A DNA stretch of 64,000 bases, taken from positions 30,567 to 94,566 of the forward strand of contig PLJH01000141.1 in assembly GCA_003139615.1 (NCBI GenBank), given 5' to 3'. Position 1 is the first letter of the stretch, and every line of letters begins with the position of its first letter. Positions 17,828 through 26,751 of this stretch are shown here, piece after piece. The stretch is from Alphaproteobacteria bacterium (lineage in GTDB: Bacteria; Pseudomonadota; Alphaproteobacteria; Micropepsales; Micropepsaceae). The notes below the pieces were generated by a model. It did no database searches and was not told where the DNA came from. It was given only the letters and a program-made list of their open reading frames with translations. The translations under genes and the position numbers were made by a program.

Positions 17828-18706
17828 ATGAGAATCGGCGATCGCGGATTTGCGCTTTTGATCGTGGTTATTGCGTTGGCCACACTCTCTCTCATTTTTG
17901 CGGCAGCCCTAAGTACCACGCATCAGCATCTCGAGGCGACGATGGCGCATCTCGCGCGCGTTCGCCTTGCCGCGGCGGTAGACGGCGCCGTGACGACCGC
18001 GGCCTATGATCTCGCGACGGCGCGCGAGATTGAACCGACTGTGCTGACCGCTCCGCAAACCCTCGACATCGGCGGCATCGCGGTCACCGTGCGCGCCCGC
18101 CCCGAGGCGGCAAAGCTCGACCTCAATTCCGCCTCGCCCGACCTTCTCTATCGCTATTTGGTCGTGTCCGGCCTCGACCGCAATCTCGCACAACATCTCG
18201 TCGAGAGCATTCTCGCCCGCCGCAAGGACGCCGATCTCGCAGTTGCCAAAGCGCATGACAGGGAACGCGGGCCGCCCTTCGAGGCCGTGTCTGAACTGTT
18301 CGCGGCGAAGGATGTCTCCGACGATGTGGCGCAATGTATCGAGCCGGACCTGACCGTTTTTACTGGTCTCGTGTCGGTCGACACCGACGACGCATCGCCT
18401 CGCGTGCGCGAGGCTGCCGGATTGGACGGGAAGACGCCCTCGGCGCAGCGCGGCGTATCGGCGGCCACCGCCGGCCGGGCCGTTGCCGCCGGCGAGATTT
18501 TCGAAATCACCGCCCGCGCGCATGACGACGAAACCGACCAGACCCAATCGCGGCAGGTGGTGGTGCGGGTGACCGGCAGCGGCCGCACGCCCATCTGGAC
18601 GCTCTCTACCCATGCGCCTGCCCCCGATGCGGAAAAAGCGCAGGCCGCCTGCGACCGGTTGAAGCCGCCCCTCAGAACGGCGGAGACCGGCGATGCGCCG
18701 CGCTAA
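17828..18706 (+). CDS. gspK: Type II secretion system minor pseudopilin GspK
   Basis: This 292-residue protein has an N-terminal pseudopilin helix (GFALLIVVIALATLSLIFAA after RIGDR) cut by a prepilin peptidase. The large alpha domain carries the GspK-specific LDLNSASPDLLYRYL motif. In the family GspK caps the pseudopilus tip with GspI and GspJ. It follows the YD/Ig-like protein and precedes gspE on the plus strand, separate from the minus-strand gsp operon. The C-terminal 80 residues are low in complexity. The helix plus the LDLNSA motif make the call firm. Confidence 0.85.
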   Translation: MRIGDRGFALLIVVIALATLSLIFAAALSTTHQHLEATMAHLARVRLAAAVDGAVTTAAYDLATAREIEPTVLTAPQTLDIGGIAVTVRARPEAAKLDLNSASPDLLYRYLVVSGLDRNLAQHLVESILARRKDADLAVAKAHDRERGPPFEAVSELFAAKDVSDDVAQCIEPDLTVFTGLVSVDTDDASPRVREAAGLDGKTPSAQRGVSAATAGRAVAAGEIFEITARAHDDETDQTQSRQVVVRVTGSGRTPIWTLSTHAPAPDAEKAQAACDRLKPPLRTAETGDAPR

Positions 18707-18724
18707 TTCGTGTATCGTCGGGCC

Positions 18725-20428
18725 ATGACGCAACTGGAATCCCGGATCGCGGCCGAGACGAGTTTCGAGGAGACTTTGCTCCGCGAATTGATTGCTGGCG
18801 ACTTGCTGTCGGAAGACGGTGCAGATCGCGCCCGCCGGGCCCATGCCCGTACCGACAACAGCATCGTCGACATTCTGGTGCGGCTTGGGCTTTGCGCCGA
18901 GCGCGATCTGGCGCCCGTCGTCGCCCGCGTCACGAATTGCACACTTATCAACACGTCGGAATTTCCGCAGAGCCCGATCGACGTGCGGATCTCCAATCCG
19001 CAATTCCTGCGTGATGCGAAGGTGCTGCCGCTGTCGTCGGGCGACACCGGTATCCTCGTCGCTGCAGCGGACCCAACGAATACCTTCACGGCGCATGCGC
19101 TGGAACTCGCGCTGGGACGGCCAGTGATTTTCGCCGTCGCCGCAGGCAGCGACATCGAAGACGCCGTTCTCAGGCTCTATGGCGACAGCGTCGCCGTGTC
19201 CGGTCCCGACAAGCGCAGTGCCGCAGCCGTCGATATTGCCAATGCGGATTTTTCGCGGTTGCAGGAGGCCGCAAGCGAAGCGCCCATTGTCCGCTTCGTC
19301 GAGCGTTTAATCGCACGTGCGGTGGAACGCGGTGCTTCCGATATCCATATCGAGCCTTTCGAGCGGACTTTGCGCGTCCGCATGAGGGTCGACGGCGTCT
19401 TGCGCGACGAGGAGCCCGCACCGCTCTCGACAGCACCCGCCATCATCTCGCGCATCAAGATTCTCGCGCGCCTGGACATCGCGGAACGCCGCCTGCCCCA
19501 GGACGGCTCCATCAAGATGAATGTGCGCGGCCGCGAAATCGACATGCGCATCGCGACCGGGCCCATTGCTCACGGCGAAAGCGTCGTGATCCGCATCCTC
19601 GACCGTGCGGCCGTCGAGCTCGATCTCGCGAAGCTCGGCTTCGAGGCCGACAAGCTGGAGCAGATCACGAGGATATTCGCCCGACCCAGCGGCATCGTGC
19701 TCGTGACCGGGCCTACGGGCTCCGGCAAGTCGACAACCCTTTATGCGGGTTTGAGCCGCCTCAATACCGCCGCGCGAAAGATCGTCACCATCGAAGACCC
19801 CGTCGAATACAAAATCGACGGACTCAACCAGTTCCAGGTCAAACCTGAGATCGGACTGGATTTTGCGCGTGCGCTGCGCTCGATCCTGCGCCACGACCCA
19901 GACGTGATCATGGTCGGAGAAATCCGGGACGGCGAGACCGCGCGCATTGCGATGCAATCGGCCCTCACCGGCCATCTCGTGCTCTCCACGCTTCACACCA
20001 ACGATGCAGCGACGGCGATCACGAGGCTCCTGGATATGGGCGTGGAGGACTATCTCGTCGCGTCGACGGTCACGGGCGTCCTTGCGCAGCGCCTCGTGCG
20101 CGTTCTCTGCAAAAGCTGCCGGCGTCCCGTGGCGGCACCGCTTGCAATCTCAAACCTGCCGGAAAACGAACGACCGCTTGTATTCGAGGCCGTGGGCTGC
20201 GCCGATTGCGGCGGTACGGGATATCGCGGCCGAACCGTAATTTCCGAACTGTTGCCGTTTAACGACGAGCTGCGGCAGGCGATCTTGCGGCACGAGGAGG
20301 CCGTGCGCCTGCGCGCCATTGCCATTCGCGGCGGCATGGAACCTCTATACGACAACGGCGTGCGGCACGTGCTTGACGGCACGACAACCTTTGATGAAGT
20401 GATGCGCGTGGCGCAGGATGTGAGTTAG
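18725..20428 (+). CDS. gspE: Type II secretion system assembly ATPase GspE
   Basis: This hexameric cytoplasmic ATPase of 567 residues powers pseudopilus assembly. It has an N-terminal GspE_N (MshEN) domain. Walker A is GPTGSGKS at 329-336, the Asp and His boxes follow (TIEDPVEY, LVLSTLHTNDA), and Walker B is MVGEIRD near 397-403. The zinc-binding tetracysteine is CKSC at 462-465 with CADC at 492-495. All catalytic motifs are intact. The ATG at 18725 is preferred to a GTG at 18710. It is followed by gspG after three bases. Confidence 0.95.
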   Translation: MTQLESRIAAETSFEETLLRELIAGDLLSEDGADRARRAHARTDNSIVDILVRLGLCAERDLAPVVARVTNCTLINTSEFPQSPIDVRISNPQFLRDAKVLPLSSGDTGILVAAADPTNTFTAHALELALGRPVIFAVAAGSDIEDAVLRLYGDSVAVSGPDKRSAAAVDIANADFSRLQEAASEAPIVRFVERLIARAVERGASDIHIEPFERTLRVRMRVDGVLRDEEPAPLSTAPAIISRIKILARLDIAERRLPQDGSIKMNVRGREIDMRIATGPIAHGESVVIRILDRAAVELDLAKLGFEADKLEQITRIFARPSGIVLVTGPTGSGKSTTLYAGLSRLNTAARKIVTIEDPVEYKIDGLNQFQVKPEIGLDFARALRSILRHDPDVIMVGEIRDGETARIAMQSALTGHLVLSTLHTNDAATAITRLLDMGVEDYLVASTVTGVLAQRLVRVLCKSCRRPVAAPLAISNLPENERPLVFEAVGCADCGGTGYRGRTVISELLPFNDELRQAILRHEEAVRLRAIAIRGGMEPLYDNGVRHVLDGTTTFDEVMRVAQDVS

Positions 20429-20431
20429 GCG

Positions 20432-20875
20432 TTGGCGAACGTGTCCCCGGATAGAACCGAAAATAACAATGAGCAAGGTTACACGCTCATCGAGCTTCTC
20501 GTCGTGCTCGCCATTCTCAGCCTGATTGTCGCGTTCGCAGCGCCAAAGGTGATCGGCTATTTCGAGCGTTCGAAGACCCAGGCCGCGGCAATCGAGATTT
20601 CGACGCTGATGTCGTCGCTCGATCTCTATCGACTGGATACCGGCCACTATCCGACAGCAGACCAGGGCCTCAAGGCTCTCATCGTCAAGCCCGAACAAGT
20701 TCACAACTGGCACGGCCCCTATCTCGATCGCACCGACGGCATCATCGATCCCTGGGGACGAGTGTTTCTCTATACCCCGCCGCACGACGGCAAAGCGGCC
20801 GTGATCATGTCATACGGCGCCGATGGCAAACCCGGCGGCACGGACGAAGACCAGGACGTCACAAGCGTCCACTAA
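20432..20875 (+). CDS. gspG: Type II secretion system major pseudopilin GspG
   Basis: This 147-residue pseudopilin forms the pseudopilus shaft. The prepilin cleavage site and helix read EQGYTLIELLVVLAILSLIV with the conserved Glu5. The GspG-type C-terminus has YPTADQGLKAL, a WGRVFLY stretch and the calcium-loop region SYGADGKPGGTDED. The start is a TTG at 20432, or a GTG at 20441; both are close to the gspE stop. It ends convergently with gspD, 46 bp away, with no strong hairpin between them. Confidence 0.93.
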   Translation: MANVSPDRTENNNEQGYTLIELLVVLAILSLIVAFAAPKVIGYFERSKTQAAAIEISTLMSSLDLYRLDTGHYPTADQGLKALIVKPEQVHNWHGPYLDRTDGIIDPWGRVFLYTPPHDGKAAVIMSYGADGKPGGTDEDQDVTSVH

Positions 20876-20921
20876 CTGGCGTTGCGCGTTTGCCGGCGAT
20901 CAGACCTCGCGCAAAGAAGGG

Positions 20922-23078
20922 TCAGTGAACCTTGGCCCCGTCCTTTTTCATGTCGTCGATCGCTTTCTTGACGTCGGCCAATCCCGTCGCCAGATCGTCC
21001 GTCATGACCTGCGCGTCACCCGGATCGCGGATCACCTTCGGCGTCAGAAACACCAGCAACTCCGTACGGTCGGTCGAGTCGCTGGCAGTCTTAGCAAGAT
21101 AGCCGAGATAGGGGATGTCCTTCAGGAACGGAATTCCCCCATCGGATTTCGTCACAGTTTGTTGGATCAGACCGCCCAGCGCGACCGTCTGGCCATCGTG
21201 AATGGCCACCGTCGCCTGCAGGCTCCTGTTCTCGATCGTCGGCGACGAGATTTGCGAAGTCGTCGTCGGAATCGCATCGCTCACTTCCTGCGAGACATCG
21301 AGAAATACCATGCCGCTCTTACCAATTCTTGGCGTCACGGTCAGAATGACTCCGGTGTTCTGCATTTGGATGGTCGACACAAGAGGTGCGCTCCCGGTTT
21401 CCACACCAACTGCTGTCTGGCTGAGGATCGGCACCTGGTCCCCCACCTGCAGGCTGGCCGGCTTGTTGTCCAGCGTGAGGATCCTGGGTGACGAAATGAC
21501 ATTGACGTGGGAGACGTTTGCGAGCGCGCTGACCGCCACCTGAACATTCGGAACGATGTAGCTGTAAGCAAAGCCCGGGAAGCTCGCGCTGACCGTGCCC
21601 GTCTGACTGAAGGTGGCGGCAGCTGGGCCGTTCTGGAAATACCATTCCACACCGTAATTCAGCGTGTCGTTGAGTGTCACTTCCGCGATGGTCATTTCGA
21701 TAAGCACCTGGTCGGGCGCGACATCCATGGCCTTAATGATGCGTTCGATCGCGGCGTAATCGGCCTGGTCGGCGCGAATAATCAGCGAATTGTTCGGAAT
21801 ATCGGTCACAATGAGGGGGCCCATGCCGTCGCCGCCGGCTTTTGCCGGCGCCATGGATGGGGCCACCGCGGGAGAAAGCGGTGTCGGCGCGGGCATCGTC
21901 GGTGGCGCTGACATCGACGGCATGCCGCCGGGAAATCCGGCCGTTGAAGTCGCTGCTACAACGGGCGCCGCGGCGGGCGTGGAAGCCGCGGCAGCAGGAG
22001 TCGCGAGCGCCGCGGCGCCGCCAAAGAGCTGAGAAAGCGTCTGTGCGATATCGCCTGCCCGCGCATTCTGCAGCCGGTAATAATAGAGACGCCGGCCCGG
22101 CTCGACGGGCACCACGTCCAGGCGGTTCACCCACACACTAACCTCGCGCAAATAGGACGCACGCGACGTGACGACGAGCAACGAATTGATACGCGGGACA
22201 GGTATCAGCTTAACGACACCGGAAATCGGGCTTCCGACGCTTTCGAAGACCTTGTCCAGTTCGCTGGCCAGGGTCTCCGCATCGATGTGAACCGGCTGGA
22301 TGATCGCGAAAGACATGCTTTTCAAATAGTCCACGTCGAACAGCGCAATTGTCTCGCGAATAGACGCGCGGTCGGGGTCCGTGCCGGCGAGGAAAATCAG
22401 GTTCCGGCCGGCGTCGATGCTCACAATGCTGCCCGGCGGCACCAACGGCCCCAGTACTTTCTGCATTTCGTCGGCGGCAACGTATTGCAGCGGGATGATC
22501 TCGATGCCGTAGCCGGGCTCGTTCTCCCGAACACTACGCGCTATGATGCCGGCGCGCTTTTGGGCGTCGGCGTAGGGCACGACGTTGTACAAGCCGTTGT
22601 TCAGAACGATCGCCGCGCCACCGATCTTGAGCGCGGCTTCGAACGCAGGCAGGACATCGCCTTTGGCGATCGGCTCACCCGTTTTGAGCGTGACGTGTCC
22701 CGTCACTTGCGGATCGATCGCATAAGGCAGGTGCAGCATTTCGCCCAAAACAGAGCGAACGACGTCGCGAATGTCGGCGTCGGCAAAATCGAGAGAGATG
22801 TCGCCCGCGGCAGTGGTTCGGACCGCCGAATGCTGCGCATTTACGAATTGACTGGTCCCCTGAAAGACCTGAAGCGGCTTGGACGATGGGGAATCCGTCG
22901 CCTGGTCGAGAGGCATCGACGGATTGGGGACGATGCCGGTTGGTGGAGACGATGCCGGCGCGCTTCCCGTGCCTTGTTGAGCAACTGCGTTGCACGCCGA
23001 AGCAAGCGGCACCACCGCCGCCATTATGGCTGCAGCGGAGCGCATCGCATTGAAAGGACTGTTCGATCTGACTGTCAC
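20922..23078 (-). CDS. gspD: Type II secretion system secretin GspD
   Basis: This outer-membrane channel subunit of about 718 residues has a signal peptide ending LASAC or AVAQ, so it could be a lipoprotein. An N0 domain (ISLDFADADIRDVVRSVLGE) and N1-N3 domains follow, then a Pro/Ala-rich insert (about residues 385-450) inside N3. The secretin core has VLIEMTIAEVTLND, VPILSQTAVG and the closing GLIQQTVTKSDGGIPFLKDI. The GTG at 23076-23078 has GGGGGAAAT before it, so the longer ORF is not used. It is the last gene of the minus-strand gsp operon. Confidence 0.95.
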   Translation of the reverse strand: MTVRSNSPFNAMRSAAAIMAAVVPLASACNAVAQQGTGSAPASSPPTGIVPNPSMPLDQATDSPSSKPLQVFQGTSQFVNAQHSAVRTTAAGDISLDFADADIRDVVRSVLGEMLHLPYAIDPQVTGHVTLKTGEPIAKGDVLPAFEAALKIGGAAIVLNNGLYNVVPYADAQKRAGIIARSVRENEPGYGIEIIPLQYVAADEMQKVLGPLVPPGSIVSIDAGRNLIFLAGTDPDRASIRETIALFDVDYLKSMSFAIIQPVHIDAETLASELDKVFESVGSPISGVVKLIPVPRINSLLVVTSRASYLREVSVWVNRLDVVPVEPGRRLYYYRLQNARAGDIAQTLSQLFGGAAALATPAAAASTPAAAPVVAATSTAGFPGGMPSMSAPPTMPAPTPLSPAVAPSMAPAKAGGDGMGPLIVTDIPNNSLIIRADQADYAAIERIIKAMDVAPDQVLIEMTIAEVTLNDTLNYGVEWYFQNGPAAATFSQTGTVSASFPGFAYSYIVPNVQVAVSALANVSHVNVISSPRILTLDNKPASLQVGDQVPILSQTAVGVETGSAPLVSTIQMQNTGVILTVTPRIGKSGMVFLDVSQEVSDAIPTTTSQISSPTIENRSLQATVAIHDGQTVALGGLIQQTVTKSDGGIPFLKDIPYLGYLAKTASDSTDRTELLVFLTPKVIRDPGDAQVMTDDLATGLADVKKAIDDMKKDGAKVH

Positions 23079-23121
23079 ATTTCCCCCAATTCGGCCGCGC
23101 GGCTCGCGCAGCCCATTGTTC

Positions 23122-23655
23122 TCATTCCGTTGACGAATGAACCGCGGCAATGACGGCGCTTGTGCTTCCCGAGGGCGCGCGTTGCGCCGCATGCGGGATC
23201 GTTAGCTGTGTCGTCCCGCCCGGGCCGCTCAGTTGCACCCCGGACGCGTCGATGGCGTTCACGGTCCAGCCGTCCAGCATATCGCCGACATGCAAATGCG
23301 CCACCTGGCCATCTGCACGCCTTGCGACAAGCGCCATACGCAAATCCGACGACAGAATGATCCCCACAAGCTGGTAGTGTTCTGCCGACGGCGGCGGCGG
23401 CGGTTTGGGCGGGGCAGGCGGTGGGGGCGGCGGATCGCGGCGCCGCCCATCGTTGAACAAAGGCCGCCAGACGATGGCCGCATAATTGCTCAAAGGCGGA
23501 ACAACGACTCTCGAAGGTGCTGCAATCGCCGCATCCGGCGGCGGCGAGTCATAGAAGACGAGTGACGGCAGGAACACGGCAACAAGCGCGAGGAGCCCGC
23601 TGGCCGCAAATGCAGCCGGTGCAAGCTCCAGGCCGCGTGCCACATGCGCGTTCAT
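23122..23655 (-). CDS. gspC: Type II secretion inner-membrane protein GspC/GspN-like
   Basis: This 177-residue bitopic protein has a membrane helix at about 16-36. A very Pro-rich linker (RRRDPPPPPPAPPKPPPPPS) follows, then a homology-region domain (YQLVGIILSSDLRMALVARR, VGDMLDGWTVNAID) that contacts the secretin N0 domain. It lacks a C-terminal PDZ domain, so it is of the short GspC/XpsN type. Its ATG overlaps the gspM stop (ATGA) and gspD follows. The T2SSC-type domain and the gene order support the call; the exact letter, C or N, is less sure. Confidence 0.8.
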   Translation of the reverse strand: MNAHVARGLELAPAAFAASGLLALVAVFLPSLVFYDSPPPDAAIAAPSRVVVPPLSNYAAIVWRPLFNDGRRRDPPPPPPAPPKPPPPPSAEHYQLVGIILSSDLRMALVARRADGQVAHLHVGDMLDGWTVNAIDASGVQLSGPGGTTQLTIPHAAQRAPSGSTSAVIAAVHSSTE

Positions 23656-24224
23656 GTCGAGGCCCGCATGTAGCCGGCGACCACCATGTCGACATTCAAC
23701 TGATGCGGACCTACCAGCGGCGCGTCCTGGCCCGGATCTTCGATGGCCAGATGCTCGACAAACAGATCCGGCTTGGCGAGAGCCAGTTGATGGAGGATAC
23801 GCGTCAGCGTCGCGATATCGCAGGTAAACATGACGTGCTCGGAAACGCCCGTAAAAGCAGTGGACGGCTGCGATTCCGCGCTCACGCTTTCCTGCCTGGG
23901 CGACGTGCCGGCGGATTTCGCGGCTTGCGCGATCGCGGACTGGATTTTGGCTGCAATCGCCGAAATCTGCCCGGTTCGAAACAACGCATCTTCGGCGCCG
24001 GATGCTTTGATCGCCGCGATCTCCTGGACGTAACGCGATTGATTGGCGACCAATTGCTCGTAGGTCGCGCGCTCGCGCCGCAAGACCGCCATGCGTGCGT
24101 GATGGGCAGCGAGATCGAGTATGGCGCCTGCAACAATTGCGATGAGCGCAATGACGGGAAGCGCCGCCAGTGCCAGTGCAAAGAGACGTTTTTGAAGCGC
24201 GGTCGGGTTAAACTCGAAGCTCAT
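23652..24224 (-). CDS. gspM: Type II secretion system protein GspM
   Basis: This 190-residue bitopic protein has a membrane helix at about 13-38 and a coiled stretch (ARMAVLRRERATYEQLVANQ). A small periplasmic ferredoxin-like domain ends in a QLNVDMVVAGYM strand. GspM pairs with GspL in the inner-membrane platform. It lies two bases after gspL and overlaps gspC by four bases. The family diverges strongly, so the call depends on topology and position as much as on sequence. Confidence 0.85.
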   Translation of the reverse strand: MSFEFNPTALQKRLFALALAALPVIALIAIVAGAILDLAAHHARMAVLRRERATYEQLVANQSRYVQEIAAIKASGAEDALFRTGQISAIAAKIQSAIAQAAKSAGTSPRQESVSAESQPSTAFTGVSEHVMFTCDIATLTRILHQLALAKPDLFVEHLAIEDPGQDAPLVGPHQLNVDMVVAGYMRAST

Positions 24225-24226
24225 CG

Positions 24227-25312
24227 TTACAGCAGCATCCCCTCACTCCCGCCCGGGCGCAGCGTCAATTCGAGCGTGAAGCGTTTTCCGCCACCCGATA
24301 TCGGCACGATGGGGCCATCCCAGCGCAGGTCCGAAAACCTGTTCGACTTCGTCAAGACGCGCAGCAGCAGGTTTGCGTCTCCCGTGATCCCGGCTGCCCG
24401 CACACGATCTCCGTCGATCGCGAGGCTTGTGAGACGCGTGTTGTTCGGGATTCCTAATGTCAGGGCCTTCAGCGCATCGAGCGGCAAAGGCTGCTTTTCT
24501 TTCTGGGCCAGGAACGAGGCAGCACCCGCCAAGCCGTCAAGCGTGTCTTTCGCCTGTGCGGCATCGCCCGAAACGATCTGGAGGGCATTGACCTGTGCTC
24601 TCGTGTCGTCGAATTCGCTATCCCGCAGCGACGGTGCGAGCAAATAGGCTGCGGCCCAGCAAACTGCGCCGGCGCCCACAAGAGCCCAAACTTGCGTGTT
24701 CCGATTCCATCGCCAGTCGAGAGAGACCCCACCGAACCGGTGATCGCCGCCCTCTGCGCGAAATTCCGACACGCGAAGCCCGAGGCTTTTGAGCCAGTCG
24801 CCATAGCGCAAAAGAGTTGCGAGCGGCACGATCGCGATTTCGACGCCGACCTCGCCGTCCTTCGCTTCGCCCGGAGACACCGCGCAATCGAACGCAACAT
24901 CCTCACCGCGGAACGGCGAAATGCGCTCCAGCTGCAGTTCGACCGCAGAGCGGAGCCGCGCCGTTGCTGCGACCGGCAATCTGATGCTCCGGCGCAAGAC
25001 ATCGCGACCGGGCAACTCAAATGTCAGCGCGCGGGCCAACCGCTCCCCGGCCTGCTCCGCCAGCGATGTGGCGATCGCGGCGTCGGGAAGCGACGCGTCG
25101 ACGGAGACGCTTGCGATGTCCGAGCCGGGCCAGGATATGATCCATTGGGACTGGGCTAAGCGCATATGCGGCCGGGCGATCCAAGAGCCGATTTCCGAGC
25201 GCCAGTCCACGGGCAACATCGATAGAATTTCCGAAACCCACCAGCGGCCGAACGCGCCGGCACCCCGCCGGAAATCCTCCCAGGTCACATTGGCGCGAAA
25301 ATCGACCCTCAC
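24227..25312 (-). CDS. gspL: Type II secretion system protein GspL (PilN-like C-terminus)
   Basis: This 361-residue protein has an actin-like cytoplasmic part (LERISPFRGEDVAFDCAVSP is the recognisable PilM/GspL segment). A membrane helix follows near residues 210-230 (VGAGAVCWAAAYLLAP), then a periplasmic PilN/fimbrial-assembly domain. It recruits GspE to the inner-membrane platform. The start is the GTG of a GTGA overlap with the gspJ stop; the upstream ORF extension overlaps gspJ and is not used. It resembles the fused PilM-PilN style of alphaproteobacterial systems. Confidence 0.85.
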   Translation of the reverse strand: MRVDFRANVTWEDFRRGAGAFGRWWVSEILSMLPVDWRSEIGSWIARPHMRLAQSQWIISWPGSDIASVSVDASLPDAAIATSLAEQAGERLARALTFELPGRDVLRRSIRLPVAATARLRSAVELQLERISPFRGEDVAFDCAVSPGEAKDGEVGVEIAIVPLATLLRYGDWLKSLGLRVSEFRAEGGDHRFGGVSLDWRWNRNTQVWALVGAGAVCWAAAYLLAPSLRDSEFDDTRAQVNALQIVSGDAAQAKDTLDGLAGAASFLAQKEKQPLPLDALKALTLGIPNNTRLTSLAIDGDRVRAAGITGDANLLLRVLTKSNRFSDLRWDGPIVPISGGGKRFTLELTLRPGGSEGMLL

Positions 25313-25941
25313 GATTGCGTTCTCCGGCAATCGAGCGAGACCGGATCGAAGGCGCAATCCGGGCGCTGCCCAATCGCGAATCTCGCCACGAAGTCCGGCC
25401 ATGCCTGCCGCGAAGCATCATCGTCGCCCTGGATGCGGATGGCGTCCGGCAGACGATTGCGGTCGTGCCACCTGTCGAGCCATGCCGGCACCGAGTCCGA
25501 CGCATCGAGATAGGCAATCCGCAGTGTCGAAGCCCCTGTCGGCAGCGTGATTTCGCGATCGTCCGACGCTTTCGCCGCCTTGAACGCGATATGGAGCGCG
25601 CGGCCGGACTCGCTTTCGACGGTCGAGATTTCCACACGGACGAGACCCGCGGTGCGCAGCGCCTGCGGCGCGGGCGCTTCAAACCTCACCTGGGATGGGT
25701 CGCCCTCGAAATCGACGTCTTCGCCTTTGGTGACCGGAACGGCCGAGGTCAAAAGGCTGCGCAGCACTGTCTGTGCATTGTCCGCCCGATCCGCCATTTG
25801 AACACCGTCTTCTGTGCCTTCCCAGACCCTCGTCCCGAAATGCAGACCGCTGCCGATGGCAAGCGTGATAAAGGACAGCAGAGTGAGCGTGACGAGAAGC
25901 TCGATGAGCGTGTAACCGTCTTCGCGCGAAGTGCTCGTCAT
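25309..25941 (-). CDS. gspJ: Type II secretion system minor pseudopilin GspJ
   Basis: This 210-residue pseudopilin has the class III signal and helix REDGYTLIELLVTLTLLSFI and a beta-rich C-terminal domain (VRVEISTVESESGRALHIAF). With GspI and GspK it forms the pseudopilus tip. It overlaps gspI by four bases upstream and gspL by four bases downstream, so translation is coupled throughout. Its size fits the family. Confidence 0.88.
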   Translation of the reverse strand: MTSTSREDGYTLIELLVTLTLLSFITLAIGSGLHFGTRVWEGTEDGVQMADRADNAQTVLRSLLTSAVPVTKGEDVDFEGDPSQVRFEAPAPQALRTAGLVRVEISTVESESGRALHIAFKAAKASDDREITLPTGASTLRIAYLDASDSVPAWLDRWHDRNRLPDAIRIQGDDDASRQAWPDFVARFAIGQRPDCAFDPVSLDCRRTQS

Positions 25942-26327
25942 TGTTTTTCGATCCCGATATGCCGCGCGGACACGACATATTCGCTGGTGCCCACAAGCGC
26001 GGGCCAGTTCAGCACAAGCCGCACGGTCTGCAGATGGAGATCATGCGCGTCCCTGCCGGGGTTCGATATCTCGTGCGCCTCAAGCCGCCAGCGCACATCC
26101 GTTCCCCGGAATTCCCCGATCTGGAACGCCGGCAACGGGCTCCTCAGTGTCGCGAATTCATCGAGCTTCGACTGGGCCAGCAGCGCAACGCGATCGACGT
26201 CGGCGCCGGCAGTGAGCATCCGCAACGCATTGCCGCCCGCGCCGTACAGCGCGACCAGCACGACCGCCAGAATCGCAAACGCACACAGCGCTTCGATGAT
26301 CGTGTATCCGTCCTCGCCTGCCCTCAT
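25938..26327 (-). CDS. gspI: Type II secretion system minor pseudopilin GspI
   Basis: This 129-residue pseudopilin begins MRAGEDGYTIIEALCAFAIL, the standard prepilin cleavage motif and helix. A small domain with LLAQSKLDEFATL follows, typical of GspI. The ATG at 26325-26327 overlaps the gspH stop (ATGA), which fixes the start inside a longer ORF. In the family it nucleates the tip complex with GspJ and GspK. Confidence 0.88.
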   Translation of the reverse strand: MRAGEDGYTIIEALCAFAILAVVLVALYGAGGNALRMLTAGADVDRVALLAQSKLDEFATLRSPLPAFQIGEFRGTDVRWRLEAHEISNPGRDAHDLHLQTVRLVLNWPALVGTSEYVVSARHIGIEKQ

Positions 26328-26743
26328 TGGCCGTCCACCAATTTGACCTCGCCGGAGAGCCACGCGACTTCGACCCTTAAAGAACTGCCGCCCTGAGACA
26401 GCGTGAGATCGCCGCCGGTCGTCGTTCCGTCCGGGAAGAAATCGATATGATCGGCACCGTCGGACAATTTCGCTTCACCGCCATCCGGCAGTTCTAAGCC
26501 ACCTCCCGACGACACTTTCAGTTTGCCGTCGGCCGCCGATAACGAAATCGTCTGCTGTTGCGCGACCGCCGCCGCTTCCAGTCTTCGCATCGCCACGACG
26601 AGCGCGCGCGCATCCGTCTGCAGCATGACGCCTTCGACGGCGCGGCCGGCGACCGGCACCGCGAACGCTGCAATCAAACCGAGGATACCGAGCACGACCA
26701 GCAACTCGATCAATGTGTATCCGTGTTCGTGTCTCGCAAACAT
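26324..26743 (-). CDS. gspH: Type II secretion system minor pseudopilin GspH
   Basis: This 139-residue pseudopilin has the signal and helix EHGYTLIELLVVLGILGLIA and a C-terminal beta domain rich in Gly. The order F-H-I-J and the single pilin helix point to GspH, which links the tip complex to the GspG shaft. GAGG precedes the ATG. It lies eight bases after gspF. Confidence 0.88.
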   Translation of the reverse strand: MFARHEHGYTLIELLVVLGILGLIAAFAVPVAGRAVEGVMLQTDARALVVAMRRLEAAAVAQQQTISLSAADGKLKVSSGGGLELPDGGEAKLSDGADHIDFFPDGTTTGGDLTLSQGGSSLRVEVAWLSGEVKLVDGQ

Positions 26744-26751
26744 CCGGGCCT

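Noticed and set aside
17909..19096. 395-residue minus-strand ORF over gspK and gspE
   Set aside because: The plus strand encodes two recognisable secretion proteins; this frame lacks any domain.
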